Positions 10,579 through 22,081 of a stretch of DNA of 64,000 bases are shown here, in pieces; position 1 is the stretch's first letter, and each line of letters opens with the position of its first letter. The DNA is from Pyronema omphalodes (lineage: Eukaryota; Ascomycota; Pezizomycetes; Pezizales; Pyronemataceae): positions 186,001 to 250,000 of the forward strand of contig JAJJXM010000067.1 of the NCBI GenBank assembly GCA_024516155.1, written 5' to 3'. The position numbers and the translations under genes were made by a program. A model generated the notes under the pieces. It saw nothing but the letters and a program-made list of their open reading frames with translations, had not been told where the DNA came from and ran no database searches.

Positions 10579-11280
10579 ATCAAAGTGCCGCTTAAGCCTG
10601 GAACGGCCAATATTTGGCAAGCGATGGCTTCGTGCAGAATACAAGATAGCAGTCCTGGTGTGTTCATTATATACCAATGTTGCTTCTTGGAAAGTCCTTC
10701 TATGCCATGTAATGTATGTGTGTAAATTAACACGTTTAAATAACAAAATAACGTCTACGGCTCCGTCGTTGGACATTTCATATTTTTCACGCTCTACAAT
10801 ATAATTCCTTTAGCCACGAGTAACAGAAATATAGACAGCGCATTTTGGCTCTGGCTTGATGGTGGTTGTGTTGAAAGCCCTGCAGAAAAATACTGATTCG
10901 TTAATTCAGCTGCTGTCCGACACCATGTGGCATGCATATTTCTAAAACGCACCTCCTAAAAACGAGGCTCGTCCAACGCCAAGCAACTGCACCGTGCTGA
11001 AAGTGTTCGAGAACTCTGTGCTGTTCACAATTCTAGGCAGCAACAGTGTGCGCACCGTACGACACTTACACACCACATATTCAGCGAGATATCTGGCAGT
11101 TTTCTGACATTCTGTCACTGTATCCCAACGACGCCATCAACGAGGTGCAACAGGACGGCACAAGAAGCGAGCCATCGATACCGGCAGTTCGAGAAAGACA
11201 TTGCTCCGATACAATAAGTGCAATATTCGATACTCAAGATCGCTCCCGGAACGATAGGGTCCAGGAATACTCTTGACAAA
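10579..11280. other. Intergenic; upstream region of the NACHT-ankyrin gene
   Basis: No convincing coding frame. It would contain the promoter and 5' UTR of the gene starting at 11281, but I cannot pick out a specific element. The LINE insertion ends about 700 bases upstream of that start codon. Confidence 0.4.
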
Positions 11281-14200
11281 ATGTCGGGTGCCACCCCAAG
11301 GAGGCGTGATCGACTCAAACAAGGACTAAGAGATTTATTTAAATCATCGAAAACGCCAAATACCAAGCCCTCAAAGGAATCAATAGAGAGCCGAACTGGC
11401 AATTCTCAGACGCATCTTTCATCAGCCGTTCCATCCAACCCTCCAGTGCTCACCCCCGTACACCGGACTGGCACACCCTCAGCGCATCTAGTCACAGCAA
11501 TTGAGTCCTCTTCAGAAATCCCAGCTCAGGGCACCATTTGCAATGAAAGCGTCCAGTCAGATTCGATAACCTCCTTACAACAAAATCCCGTAATGGCGAC
11601 AGAGAATACGGCACATACCCCGGTCCAGGAACAAGGAGAACGGACAGATAATCCGACGGAAGCTAGCATTACAAGCTCTCGATCGCTGTGGAGCAAGGCA
11701 TTCTACCACGAAGACCTCAATGATCAACGTACAAAGCTTGAAGACATTGGTATTCAAGCCGACGCCCAGAAGAGCGTGACGGAAGCAAAATTCTTTGTGG
11801 ACAACTCCCTGAAGAATAGTAAGACAAAGGCTTGGAAAATCGACAAACTGCTCAACTGGATCGATAAATTCAAAGAGATTGGGGATATCGTCGTTCAATA
11901 CGATCCCGCACATGCGGCGCTGCCGTGGGCTGCGTTTCGATTTATCCTGAAGGTTAGTTACACCACCAAAACTCTTGATTGTCCTAGCTGATAATGCTCT
12001 GCAGATTTGCGTCGATCGACAGAAAACATTAGACGCTATGGTCGATGGACTGGAGCACATCGCCAGTCTCATTCAGAGGTGCACGATTTACGAGATTATA
12101 TATGAAAAGGAAATTTTCAACGCATCGAAAAAACTCAGAGAATCCATTCTTCAGCTCTACATAGCAGTACTGAAGTTCTTCGCCAAAGCTATCGATAAAG
12201 CAAAAGGTGAACATTCCGATTCTACAAGGCCGTACTGCAACTAATGCTTCTCTAGAGAGCCATGTCAAGGCGGTATTCACCACAGAGAATATTTCAGATT
12301 ACCTCGGTAACATCAGGAAGCTGGAGAAGACGGTTAAAGAAGACGCCGATCTCGTCGAAGCACAAGGTATTTTTCAACGGTGTAGACCTGGAATGTCGAG
12401 TGGTTTTAACACAACCTAGCTACCCGCGATGATTTCAAGGACCTTCGAGCGCAGCTGAAGAATATGAACCAGACGATGTCTGATATACGAGATTGGCTAG
12501 AAGGTACGGAGGACTATATGGTGTCGCCACACTCTAAGGATGCCCACTCACGTCAGTAGACAGTGATAGATCTGCAATTCTGCAATGGATATCTACGATT
12601 CCTTACATCGACCACCACAACGGTATCAGTGAAAAGCGCCTTGAAGGCACTGGGCAATGGCTTTTTGAGCGGCCAGAGTACGAGGGGTGGATGTCATCCA
12701 GCGAGTCAAAGCTGTTATTATTGCGAGGAATTCGTAAGTGACCATATGCCTCGTTCGTTGAAATGGTTCTTGTCTTACCATGCGAACCATTTAGCTGGAG
12801 CCGGTAAAACATATATAGCGTAAGCAATAACAGCACCCCTCACCACCCCTCATCACCCGGCACCACCCGGCACCACCCGGCACCACCCCGTACCCCCCCC
12901 CCCCCCCCCCCTCCCTCCGCCGTGCCTCTCCCCCTGCCTATCCACTGTCCCCATCCTTAAATAATGCTGTTAAAGGGGTGTATATCTGACGCATGATTGG
13001 TGTAGATCAAAAGTCATTGATCGTCTGCAGCTGGACATGACAGAGCTAAAATTCGCTTACTTCTATTGCAATCGAGCCGATGAAAATCGTCGAGAGCCGG
13101 GCAGCATCCTAAACACGATCATCCAACAGCTTGTGCAGTGTGGTTCTCATGACAAAAGACTAGCAAAGCCAGTTGTTGATGTGTACCGGGACCGGAAGCG
13201 CACGGGACAAACTTCATCACCGCTCAGCTTTGCGCAAAGCCAAGGACTCCTTGTTCAACTCACAAACATGCATCCTGAGACCATCATCTGCATAGACGCC
13301 CTGGACGAGGTTGCCGAGGATAAGCGAATACATCTGCTGAAGGCCCTGAATGCTGTCATCGCAACATCCACAAAACTGGTCAAGATTTTCGCAACGACTC
13401 GGCAGGATCCCGACATTGTCGCACAATTCAAGATGTTTCCCCGGATTGAGTTAGAACCAGAAGATAATGTCGGTGACATCAATCATTTTGTCAAAACACG
13501 AGTCCAGAGCGCCATTCATGACAGTGAGCTGCTTGGCGGTGACGTATCCGATAACCTTAGAAGCGAAATATGTGAAGTGCTCTGTGTACGTTCCAAGGGA
13601 ATGTAAGTTCAGCGTACGATTTGATTGGATTGCAGATGGACAGGTACTGATCAAGGAATGATAGGTTCCAATTGGCGGCGCTTCAAATCACTTTTCTCTG
13701 CCAACTGTCCACCGAAGCCGATGTGAGACGCAGATTGCCGACCATTCCAAACACGCTGAAGGACGCCTACAACGATATCTACTGTAGCATCACTTCTCAA
13801 AATGAGAGCGCTCCTGTAATTGCACTGAACGCTTTTCGCTGGATTAAATATTCATACGAACCGCTGCGATCAGAAACCTTGCTTGACGCAATCTCGGTTG
13901 AAGTCGGCAAGTCGGACGAGTCCTCTCGTACGACCCCAATTTCTGCCAAGATGTTGTTGAAGATATGCCGAAATCTACTCGTCCTGGACGAACAGCTCAA
14001 TGTTTTCCGCTTTGCGCATCTTTCAGTGGAGGAGTTTCTGGAGGAACAGCCCGAACTCAACAAAGCAATTTCTCACGCCGAAATCGCCAAGGGGTGCCTT
14101 TCACTGTTATGTTCTCAGGGTTCTTGGGATGATTATGCGAACATGGACATCAAAGAAGGAGATTACGAAAACCGCCATGTATTGTCATACTCCGTTGTGT

Positions 14201-15159
14201 TTTGGCCGTGGCACTTCTCCCACTGCACAGTCGTAAATGGTTGTCAAACCCTCACTGCCCTCTGGAATTCATTCATTGCCGAGAGTAACTACCAAAGATG
14301 GCTCAGCTATTATTGTCAGTGGGTGAACAGTAGCGATTGGCTTGAAGAAGTTGGCTTCGGGCGTAGGGTCTGGCACTGGCAAGAAGGATCTCACGATCTC
14401 GTCTCCTTGGTTGTCGTTTTCGGGTTGAGTAGAATGTTCACGTCGGCACTGGAGTCGACTGGCGATGACATAAAGCCCGACTTGAGCAAGTTGCTTTTCA
14501 TCTCATCTGAAGTCGGAGACCTAGACACGGCGTCATTACTGATTGAAAACGCGGCTGACGTTCACGGCTCCGATGAGGACGGAAAGACACCGCTGCATTA
14601 CGCATTGTACTGGCGGCATGAGGAAGTGGTCAAACTGCTCATTGATAGGGGCGCCGATGTCTCTGCCATCGACAAGGACGGAAATACACCGCTGCATAAC
14701 GCATCACAGTGGGGGCGTGACGGAGTGGTCAAACTGCTCATGGACAGGGGCGCAGATTTCTCGGCTATCGACAAGGACGGATGGACACCACTGCATTGGG
14801 CATCGGCCGAGGGGTATGAGGGGGTGGTCAAACTGCTCATTGATAAGGGCGCTGATGTCTCGGCTATCGATGAGGACGGAAAGACACCGCTGCATTACGC
14901 ATTGTACTGGCGGCATGAGGAAGTGGTCAAACTGCTCATTGATAGGGGCGCCGATGTCTCTGCCATCGACAAGGACGGAAATACACCGCTGCATAACGCA
15001 TCACAGTGGGGGCGTGACGGAGTGGTCAAACTGCTCATGGACAGGGGCGCCGATGTCTCGGTTATCGATGAGGACGGAAAGACACCGCTGCATTACGCAT
15101 CTGAGGAGGGGCATGAAGAGGTGGTCAAACTGCTCAAGCAGAGAGGCGCCGTTTGTTAA
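11281..15159 (+). CDS. NACHT-ankyrin NLR-like protein (8 exons)
   Basis: My exon model is 11281-11952, 12005-12206, 12256-12366, 12420-12503, 12557-12733, 12795-12819, 13006-13602 and 13665-15159. All introns are GT-AG and phases agree throughout, giving about 1120 residues. Residues 135-330 resemble the fungal NACHT N-terminal domain (LWSKAFYHEDL through ALPWAAFRFILK). NACHT follows: an ILQWIS lead, RLEGTGQWLF, P-loop GIPGAGKT (about 414-421), and Walker B ICIDALDE (about 517). Six ankyrin repeats end the protein (about 905-1118), matching the consensus TPLHYA..GHEEVVKLLIDRGADV. Such proteins are STAND ATPases thought to act in fungal non-self recognition or programmed cell death in the cytoplasm; the trigger is unknown. 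An intron splits the proline codon of the P-loop. The ankyrin units are nearly identical to one another. It is probably functional, since no stop or frameshift is needed. Confidence 0.85.
12820..13005 (+). repeat. Minisatellite and poly-C inside intron 6 of the NACHT-ankyrin gene
   Basis: This 186-base intron is about three times longer than the other introns of the gene. The extra length comes from CACCACCCGG-type repeats (about 12840-12890) and a run of roughly 20 C (about 12892-12911). Confidence 0.7.
14572..15090 (+). repeat. Near-identical ankyrin-encoding tandem repeats
   Basis: Ankyrin units of 99 bases recur with very high nucleotide identity. A block starting near 14572 is repeated almost exactly from near 14869, an offset of 297 bases, which equals three units. 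This is far more similar than separate ancient ankyrin repeats should be, and implies recent duplication or gene conversion. Confidence 0.8.
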
Positions 15160-15319
15160 GAGCAGGTGGAATCAGAGTTATTTTCATGCAGGGAGTCAAA
15201 ATTTTCATTGGAGTCAATGTTGGAATGGGAGTCAGGGTCGCAATGAGAGGCAGAGACTGAAAATTCGGACGAGTAGGCGTGAATGTTTTAGGCTGTTTTG
15301 AGATCAAATGTGTTCCAAT
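15160..15319. other. Short 3' flank of the NACHT-ankyrin gene
   Basis: Contains repeats of GGAGTCA (near 15190-15235) and ends in the 5-bp target duplication of the adjacent transposon. The gene's own 3' UTR and poly-A site probably lie here and may have been displaced by the insertion. Confidence 0.4.
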
Positions 15320-16806
15320 TACGGCAATGCATTTGTACATGGAGGGCCAAAAGAATTTTGCCACCGAACCAACACCAGATGTATGTCGCATGCACAACAT
15401 CCAACAAGTGCACTTTCGCGCACTACCACCCACCAGCCACAGACACCGTTGCCCCAACCATACCACACCGCTGACTAAACCACGGAAACGCGCATTACAT
15501 GTAGTGGCATAATCCAAATGACACACAATATTCTTAAGCGTAAATCAAACAATTGTTAAGTAAAATGCATCAAGACTATAAAGCGCAAATAACACAGTTG
15601 TCATTAAAAAAAATTGATGGACGGTTCTGCAGTGGCTGTTGAGATAGTGGTGATTTAGATCGAACAGAATATTCTATGAGCGCAGATAAAGCAGTCTGTA
15701 CGATGAATGAGTACAAATGGAGTGATTCAGGATGAGATTTTACATTACAGCCATAAGAATAGTAGATAAATGGAGTGGAAAAAGGATTTTCTTGCTGATA
15801 TTCTGAGCTATCGTAGTTTTTCCCCTATAGAAACACCACAGCACTTATTGGGACTTCATAGAAACAACAGACTTTTATTCTAGCAACATAATGATGTCAC
15901 GGTTGATTGCCTTGAGAAGCGGCTGCTCCATGTGAATTTAATGCTTTCTTTCTTCACTGTATATACATAGTGGAATGATTTAGTGGCGATCGAAGGAAGG
16001 GAAATGCGAGGCGTTTCAATTTGATTGACGGTGAAATCATTTTTTTCTCCGTGGCATCATAAGCTTTTTTTTAGGTATTAAATTTAGGGTTTTTTTTTTA
16101 TCCAGAATGCTTTGTGTGATTCTTTTGGACGCGAGAGTAATGCTAATTCTATACGTGTGATGTGTTTTTGAAAGTTTTGTGACATACATATCAAGACTTA
16201 CCTATTAAAGGAGCTAAAGAGATCTTCACGGACATAATAAGCAAGAACCTGTAGAGAAAAGACAAAATAAAGAAAAAATGAAAGCAAGAACAATACTGAT
16301 GGTGACTTTATTGTTTGTTTTAAGTCATATTCACAACAGTACGGTCTTGATTTCTTCTCTGCCAGTGGTAAAAACAGTAATACCTCTAATTCTCTAATAT
16401 CTTACTCTGAGCCCCGAACCCAAGAGAATCTCTACATTTTACTGATCATTATTTACTTTTATACGTGCTGTTATACAAAATTTTCTGTAGCATTACTGCC
16501 TTTCTATTCATTTTTTCTAACTATTGTATTATGTGCGCTTTAAAATATCGATATCATCGATTTGACCATTGTTTTATTTGCGCTCAACAGTATTCTGTGC
16601 CATTTAGATAACAAATGTACTTGCTGCGCGCTTCCGATTTTATGGAGCGCCACAGCCTGTGGTTTAGTCAGCGGTGTTTGTGGCTTGTAGGTCATGGGTA
16701 GTGGAAAGTGCACTTGTTGGGTGTTGTGCATGCGACGTGCATGGAGTGTTGGTTTTGTGGCAAAATTCTTTTGGCCCTCCATGTACAAATGCATTGCCGT
16801 ACCAAT
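15315..16806. mobile_element. Non-autonomous TIR transposon, family TACGGCAATGC, copy 1
   Basis: The element body is 15320-16801 (1482 bp), flanked on both sides by the 5-bp duplication CCAAT (15315-15319, 16802-16806). The ends are long inverted repeats starting TACGGCAATGCATTTGTACA and staying similar for roughly 200 bp. Subterminal copies of a GCGCAAATAAAACAATGGTC-like motif lie inside both ends. The interior is AT-rich and has no credible coding frame, so mobilisation would need a transposase from elsewhere. A 5-bp duplication rules out TA- or TTAA-specific and 8-bp hAT groups as the simplest fit. It lies 160 bp downstream of the NACHT-ankyrin stop codon. Confidence 0.85.
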
Positions 16807-18019
16807 CTGAATTATGAAGAATGTTTTTTTTTATATTTTAGCTTTTCTTCTTTAACGGTTATTATTATGATGTTTTTTTTTTGAAACTGGATACTAGTTT
16901 CTATTACGCTGTGTGGTCTCATACTCGTATTACAAGGAATTTCCTCGTACCTCCTCGACTGCGGTATTGAAAATTTAGTGATCTATCCTTGAGTAGTTGA
17001 AACCCTCCGTTTAGACACAGACATCTTTTAGTCATGGATGGACATATTCCCAGTACTCGATTCAGAGTGAAAAAGCTTAGCAGGTCTGCTTGTAGAGAGA
17101 AATACCACGATTGAGACACTGATACAGAGTGGAGACGTTAATGCTGTCTTCTGTATGAAGTATTATGTAGTATTTATTAATTGCAGTCATATTTCAGCAG
17201 TATATTAACTTACCAAATAATAAACTTGCATCGTACAGGACTAAAGCGTACTACTCTAGAGGGTTATGCCCACACTATCTGACAGGGTTGACGAAGGTTA
17301 TAAACCTGTACCCGATTTGTCATACTGGAATAGGGAGTTGAGCGTCGTAGCATGTGACCTTCCCAATCTCGGGAAGATTAAACGTGTCTACTACTCCGCG
17401 CCGTAAGCAAAAAGAATGGTGTCAAATATCATCATCGCTTTGCGCATTGCACATGTATTGTGCATCCTGTGGCGAGTGACGCACGGAGTTATCGCGACCA
17501 CTGATGCGATTCTGTCACGATGTGATTTCCCAAGACCTCGCCGCAACCCTATGGTAGTACACGACCTTAGCTAGTGCTACACAACACAACACGATCAACA
17601 AAATTAATACTGTGGTATCCAGGAAATCGCGTCAGGAAATTTCTTACCAGCTTCTCTGTCATGTCTATAGTTATATATAATGTGCGACAAAATGCTGGTA
17701 GTCAGTCGGTGTCATGGACCTTGATTTTTTGAACAAATACAATCACGTTTGGTACAAACTTTCAACTCACCCGACGACCGGAGGCAGGCAGTTGTAAAGA
17801 ATATGCATAGACTATATAGCAAATTACTCACCAAATCCGCAATTTACGTAGCTAAAACAAAATCACTCGCTGCTTTGCCTTGGCTATCCCTACAGCTTTT
17901 CCAGTCCCGCTGCGCATATACACCCGCACACCGCGAGACTCAAGGGCAAGCATACAGACGAATAGGAGAGCTGGCCCATTTTGGGCGGTCATCGAAAAAT
18001 GCTTGGGAAGCCATTTGTT
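16807..18019. other. AT-rich intergenic DNA, no supported gene
   Basis: Only short open frames without motifs on either strand. No terminal repeats or tandem arrays noticed. Confidence 0.35.
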
Positions 18020-19750
18020 TCATGTCCGATACTGAGTGCAAGTAGTCGTGTATCTTACTGGATACGAGTGACGCAACTCGGTTGCGGGTTGTAACGGGTT
18101 CCAGGTTAAAATTGGCACATGCATTAGGATTCTTGAGTAAATATCTGCTTCCTGGTAATCCGCGAGTATCATCCAGCAGAAACTCCCTCTTGTACCACTC
18201 CACTCCACCCAGCCCCATTCTCCCTCTCCATCCCTCAGCCTGTTCGTGAATCCCACCAGCACTCCCGCATTCAACGCTCGCTCTTCCTCCTCGCCTTCCC
18301 GGATCAAAATGGTGGATCGTGAGACGGCAGCGGTAGAGGTAGGGTCCTTGGCTTTCGGCTTCCTGGGCACCGAAGAGGCAAACAAAGCTGAAATAGAACA
18401 AGTTTTGTCCCCGACTGCGGTGATCGACTTCCACCATTTTGCCTCGGGAGTATCCATGTCCTCAGTTCCAAAGTCCATACGCATCTTTCCTGTGTCAACT
18501 AGCGATGAGCAGCACTCACCAACCAGCATAACGGGCCAGCGAGTGCGGTGCGAGGAGGCAGCTAGCAGGTCGGAGGTTCCATTGAGGTATACCGATAAGC
18601 GTCTAAGGCTGGAGAGAAAGGAGGGGCGTTGGCGGTGTGTTATTCCAGCGGCGCGGGGCACCAATTGGACGGTGACTAAAATTCACTGTCAATCCTGCGC
18701 TCCTGAAATTGGTAATTTCACACATGGATACGCAAATTAGAGTAGTGGAATGAGATATAGCGAATAAAACGATGCCAATGAACGAAAAAAATATCGGGAC
18801 AGGCATATACGAGGAAGGAATGGAATAATTCTGGACAAATTCCACGAATGGCGGAAGCAGATAGGGGAATGAGATTCAACTGGTGACCATATAATACGTT
18901 GGTTGGAAGAGGAATGGAGAGCATTAATATTGAAAACCCCGCGAAATGGCATGCGAGAAGAGTAATCAATCGAGATTCCGACGGCAGATGATGCGAAGCG
19001 ATGGAAACGAAACTCCGTCTAACATCCCGACCCTGTCACTCGATCTTGTACAGTGGCACAGAAGAACGTACCCGAATAACTCAACCTCAGTCCTGCTACC
19101 AGCATCCCTGTGTAAACCTTCCACTCCTCGTGCTCAACCTGTTCCTGTCCCTTCATCTTCTCAATCGCCATGATAGCCTCTGCCAGCGCCCCTCTCCACC
19201 CCGATGCAAAGTGTTTTCCATCGCCGCACCAAAGTCCCCTTTCTTCAGTCTGCATCCTGCCTATCAAAGCTCCTGCCTCAGCTGTAACCCCTACTAACCG
19301 ACCACCACCAACCAGTCCACAGAACTCTTCCCAGGGTAACCTTCTCCCAGCTTCTGGTTCCTTCTCCACCAGACCCCAGACATCATGTAGAAAGCTTCTT
19401 CTCCCGTGAACTAAATGTAGAAGTGATAAGACGTTTAATAACCTTTCTCGTTCCGCAGCTGCTACTTTTGTCTAGGGATTGGCAGCAGGTATGAGTGTCT
19501 TGATCCTGGCAATACCAGCCAACCTCGTAAGAGAGGCAAAACATTTAGCAAATAAGCCGTTCCGTCTCTTGTCAAGCACGGCCCAGCAGTCTGGTAAGGT
19601 TGTCTCCAGTAAGACCTCCGTCAGTTGCGAGTTGATTGAGAATGGTGTGTGCAGCGTCGTACGAAGTTGTGACAAACACAGCATGTAGCACCGGTTTAAG
19701 ATTACCGGTGGTTGCTGCACTGGTGGTTCGCCGGCGCCGATGATGCCCAA
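18020..19750 (-). other. Possible degraded minus-strand protein gene, family unknown
   Basis: Three protein-like stretches lie in the same orientation: 19750-19472 (containing PVILNRCYMLCLSQLRTTL), 19369-19019 (containing LWCGDGKHFASGWRGALAEA) and 18664-18020 (214 residues, containing WPVMLVGECCSSLVDTGK). Their composition looks more coding-like than the surroundings, and they could be exons or fragments of one gene. I recognise no domain. Joining them needs introns or frame changes I cannot confirm, and the AT-rich part at about 18720-18970 reads like intron or noise. Random open frames remain a real alternative. Confidence 0.25.
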
Positions 19751-20001
19751 CGGGGTTATAGGCTTTGTGACAGATCACGTCGTGACAGCCGCAACTAGAG
19801 TTTCGTCATTGCTTTTATTTTGGGAGTCGATGTTGAGTTGAAGTCCATCTATCGGAGTCGGTATTGAAGTGCATTGGCGGGGTTGCTTCGGCTGTTCCTC
19901 GCGTTGCTTGTCACGCCGCGGGGCTCGGTTTCGCGTTGATGGCGTCGCGTCATGTTACCCGTTCTTAGTCTTTGCAGCCGGGTAAGACAACTGCGGGGAA
20001 G

Positions 20002-20135
20002 TACGGCAATGCATTGTAAGCGCGTATAGAACAAAACAATTATGAAGACCGTACATAATGTGCTATCAGTGCAAATGAAACAGTGGTTATGTGGATAATT
20101 ATTGCGAAGCGCAAATGAAACAGTGGTCATAAAAA
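20002..20135. mobile_element. Orphan terminus related to the TACGGCAATGC transposon family
   Basis: TACGGCAATGCATTG at 20002 matches the first 15 bases of the 1.48-kb elements. Downstream, GCAAATGAAACAGTGGT occurs twice (from 20071 and 20111), like the subterminal GCAAATAAAACAATGGT motif of those elements. No matching right end was found nearby, so this is likely a truncated copy. Confidence 0.5.
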
Positions 20136-20672
20136 ATCGGTACACAACAGGCCTGGTGAAGTCGCCGTGGCTGATGTATCAGGTGAGTGTGGAGGAGGGG
20201 GATGGGGAAGGGAGGGATTCGGGGAAAAGCTGGTGGTATTAGTAATGTTACGGATCGGTTGAGAGTGAAGGAGAATCTCTCGAGTTTGCGGCTGAGAGTA
20301 AGAATGTTGGATGGGCACTGTGTTTACTGCTGGCAGTGACGACAAATAAACATCATGGCAGTGATGGAAACTGGGTCCCGGGAACCAACAGTCAAGTGAC
20401 GACGAGGAAGTTTGTTTTGCTCTGCCTTTTTCATCCGTTAGAATAGAAGTTGAAATTTCACAGCAGACAATATGTCTTGCAATCAATAACTAGCAGCATT
20501 CTTCGTGACATATATCACATCGTCCTGGCTTAAAGGAACCAGATTCAAAAGGTTTTCATCATCTCTTGCAATCTGTAGTTCATGAAAGATGATATCTGTC
20601 TTAGGTATTGGCTACTTCATCCGGTATTTTTCAGCTCCGTGATCAATCAGATCCCGCGCAAACACCATTATA

Positions 20673-22081
20673 TACGGCAACGCATCTGTACATGGAGGGA
20701 CAAAAAACTTTTGCACTTTTAATTTGCATTTGCAGTTTTAATTTTTCACTTTTCATCCGTTGCAACGCAACAACACAGCCACACCGCTGGTTAACCCACA
20801 GATTCTCACGCTTGCAGAACACCTCCTGAATGTGGACTCGGCGAATCATATATCAATATGCCGCTGAATATAGAAATGAAAACTCTCATACAACATGCTA
20901 TCATTGCCAGGAATGGATAGACTATGAGAGCAATGCGAATGACAATTGGATAATAATCACATGTCACGGTAGCTTTCTTTTAGAGTTCTAACTTTCAATT
21001 CTGAAGAATATAGGTTTAGGGGTTGTAATAGCTAGATAGCGTCTGTACATGGAAGTTTCATCATGAAGTGACTAGGTGAACATATATAGGGAGGAGGTAT
21101 GAGAGAGGAGGTGCGGTGAGAGAGGAGATGTGGGCAAGAAGAGTTAAGTGAGTAGGTAAAAATAAGGAGAGATATATGCAGGGAGATGGGTGAGGAGATC
21201 TGAGAGACGGTCGCTGAAGGTGGGAGACTGGACCTCCGCGATGTATTAACACCATTGCATATGTCATGATCATTGAGATGAGCGTGATGGTGGGATTTAA
21301 ATGGAATCAAAACACAATATAGCACAGCACAAATGGGCGGGTTTGGAAGTCATCTCAGGCTTAAGAGTGTGATCAATGTGCCTGCGTTATGAACATTGTG
21401 ACCAAATTAGGTCTATAAGTCAGCCGTTATCATTTTTATGCATTCAATACAATTCCATAAAGTTATAGGTTTCATGCAAATTCCAGTTCCGAAGGACAGC
21501 TCATAGTGATAAGGAAACAAACATGATTCCACCGTAATTTCAACCCCAACAAAATCATTATCCGTGTTCACACAGAAGAATCCTGATCCACCTCCATACT
21601 ATTCTGATCATCCTTGAGGTCACTGTGTGAATCGTCTATTTCTTCCCCATCACAATCACCCGAGAGATCAATAGCCGATAGTGTGTCCAGCCTCTTATGA
21701 TTCAACGTTGCAAGAGGCCTGTTGAAGTCAGGCAGACGTGGAGAATCGCCGTCTAGCATTGTCTCCAATGACCTCTTTGTCCCTTTTGCCCTGCACAATA
21801 CATTCTTAACTCGCCTCTGTCTCCTCTCCTCTCCTCACCTCTCCTTTGTTGTCATCTGCTCTCCCGTGCTCTCCTTAGCTCGCTTGCGATTTTGTGATGC
21901 GCGCCTGTCACTGTTTTAGTCAGCGGTGTGGCTGTGTCGTTGTGGTGACAATCTATTTTGGTAGGTGGGTACTCCTCCTCTGTTGCACTGCTGCGTTGCA
22001 ACGGATGAAAAGTGAAAAAGGCAAATGCAAATTAAAAATGCAAAGTTTTTTTGTCCCTCCATGTACAGATGCGTTGCCGTA
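20673..22081. mobile_element. Pair of TACGGCAACGC termini, possible Pack-type element
   Basis: The left end at 20673 (TACGGCAACGCATCTGTACA) and an inverted right end finishing at 22081 share the family's TIR. The left end carries about 110 bp, and the right end about 200 bp, that match the ends of the element at 35439-36501. Flanks (TTATA left, ACCTG right) are not duplicated, so either the two ends belong to different insertions or the site is decayed. Between them lie a short coding-like minus-strand fragment and CT-rich repeats. Confidence 0.5.
21568..21798 (-). other. Coding-like C-terminal fragment inside the TIR pair
   Basis: A 76-residue frame ends in an acidic tail (DLSGDCDGEEIDDSHSDLKD and onward to a stop). 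Its amino-acid texture resembles the C-terminus of a host nuclear protein rather than random sequence. No domain recognised. Its position between transposon ends suggests a captured exon. Confidence 0.3.

Noticed and set aside
14543..15301. 252-residue frame overlapping the ankyrin repeats
   Set aside because: Shadow frame of the repeated ankyrin codons, low complexity (RHRCITH, EWSNCS repeats).
15320..16801. Tc1/mariner assignment based on TA at the tips
   Set aside because: TA is inside the TIR (TACGG...CCGTA), and the next five bases outside are the actual duplication in both copies.
20673..22081. Confident single transposon with target duplication
   Set aside because: The flanks TTATA and ACCTG differ, so I list the ends as a possible pair only.
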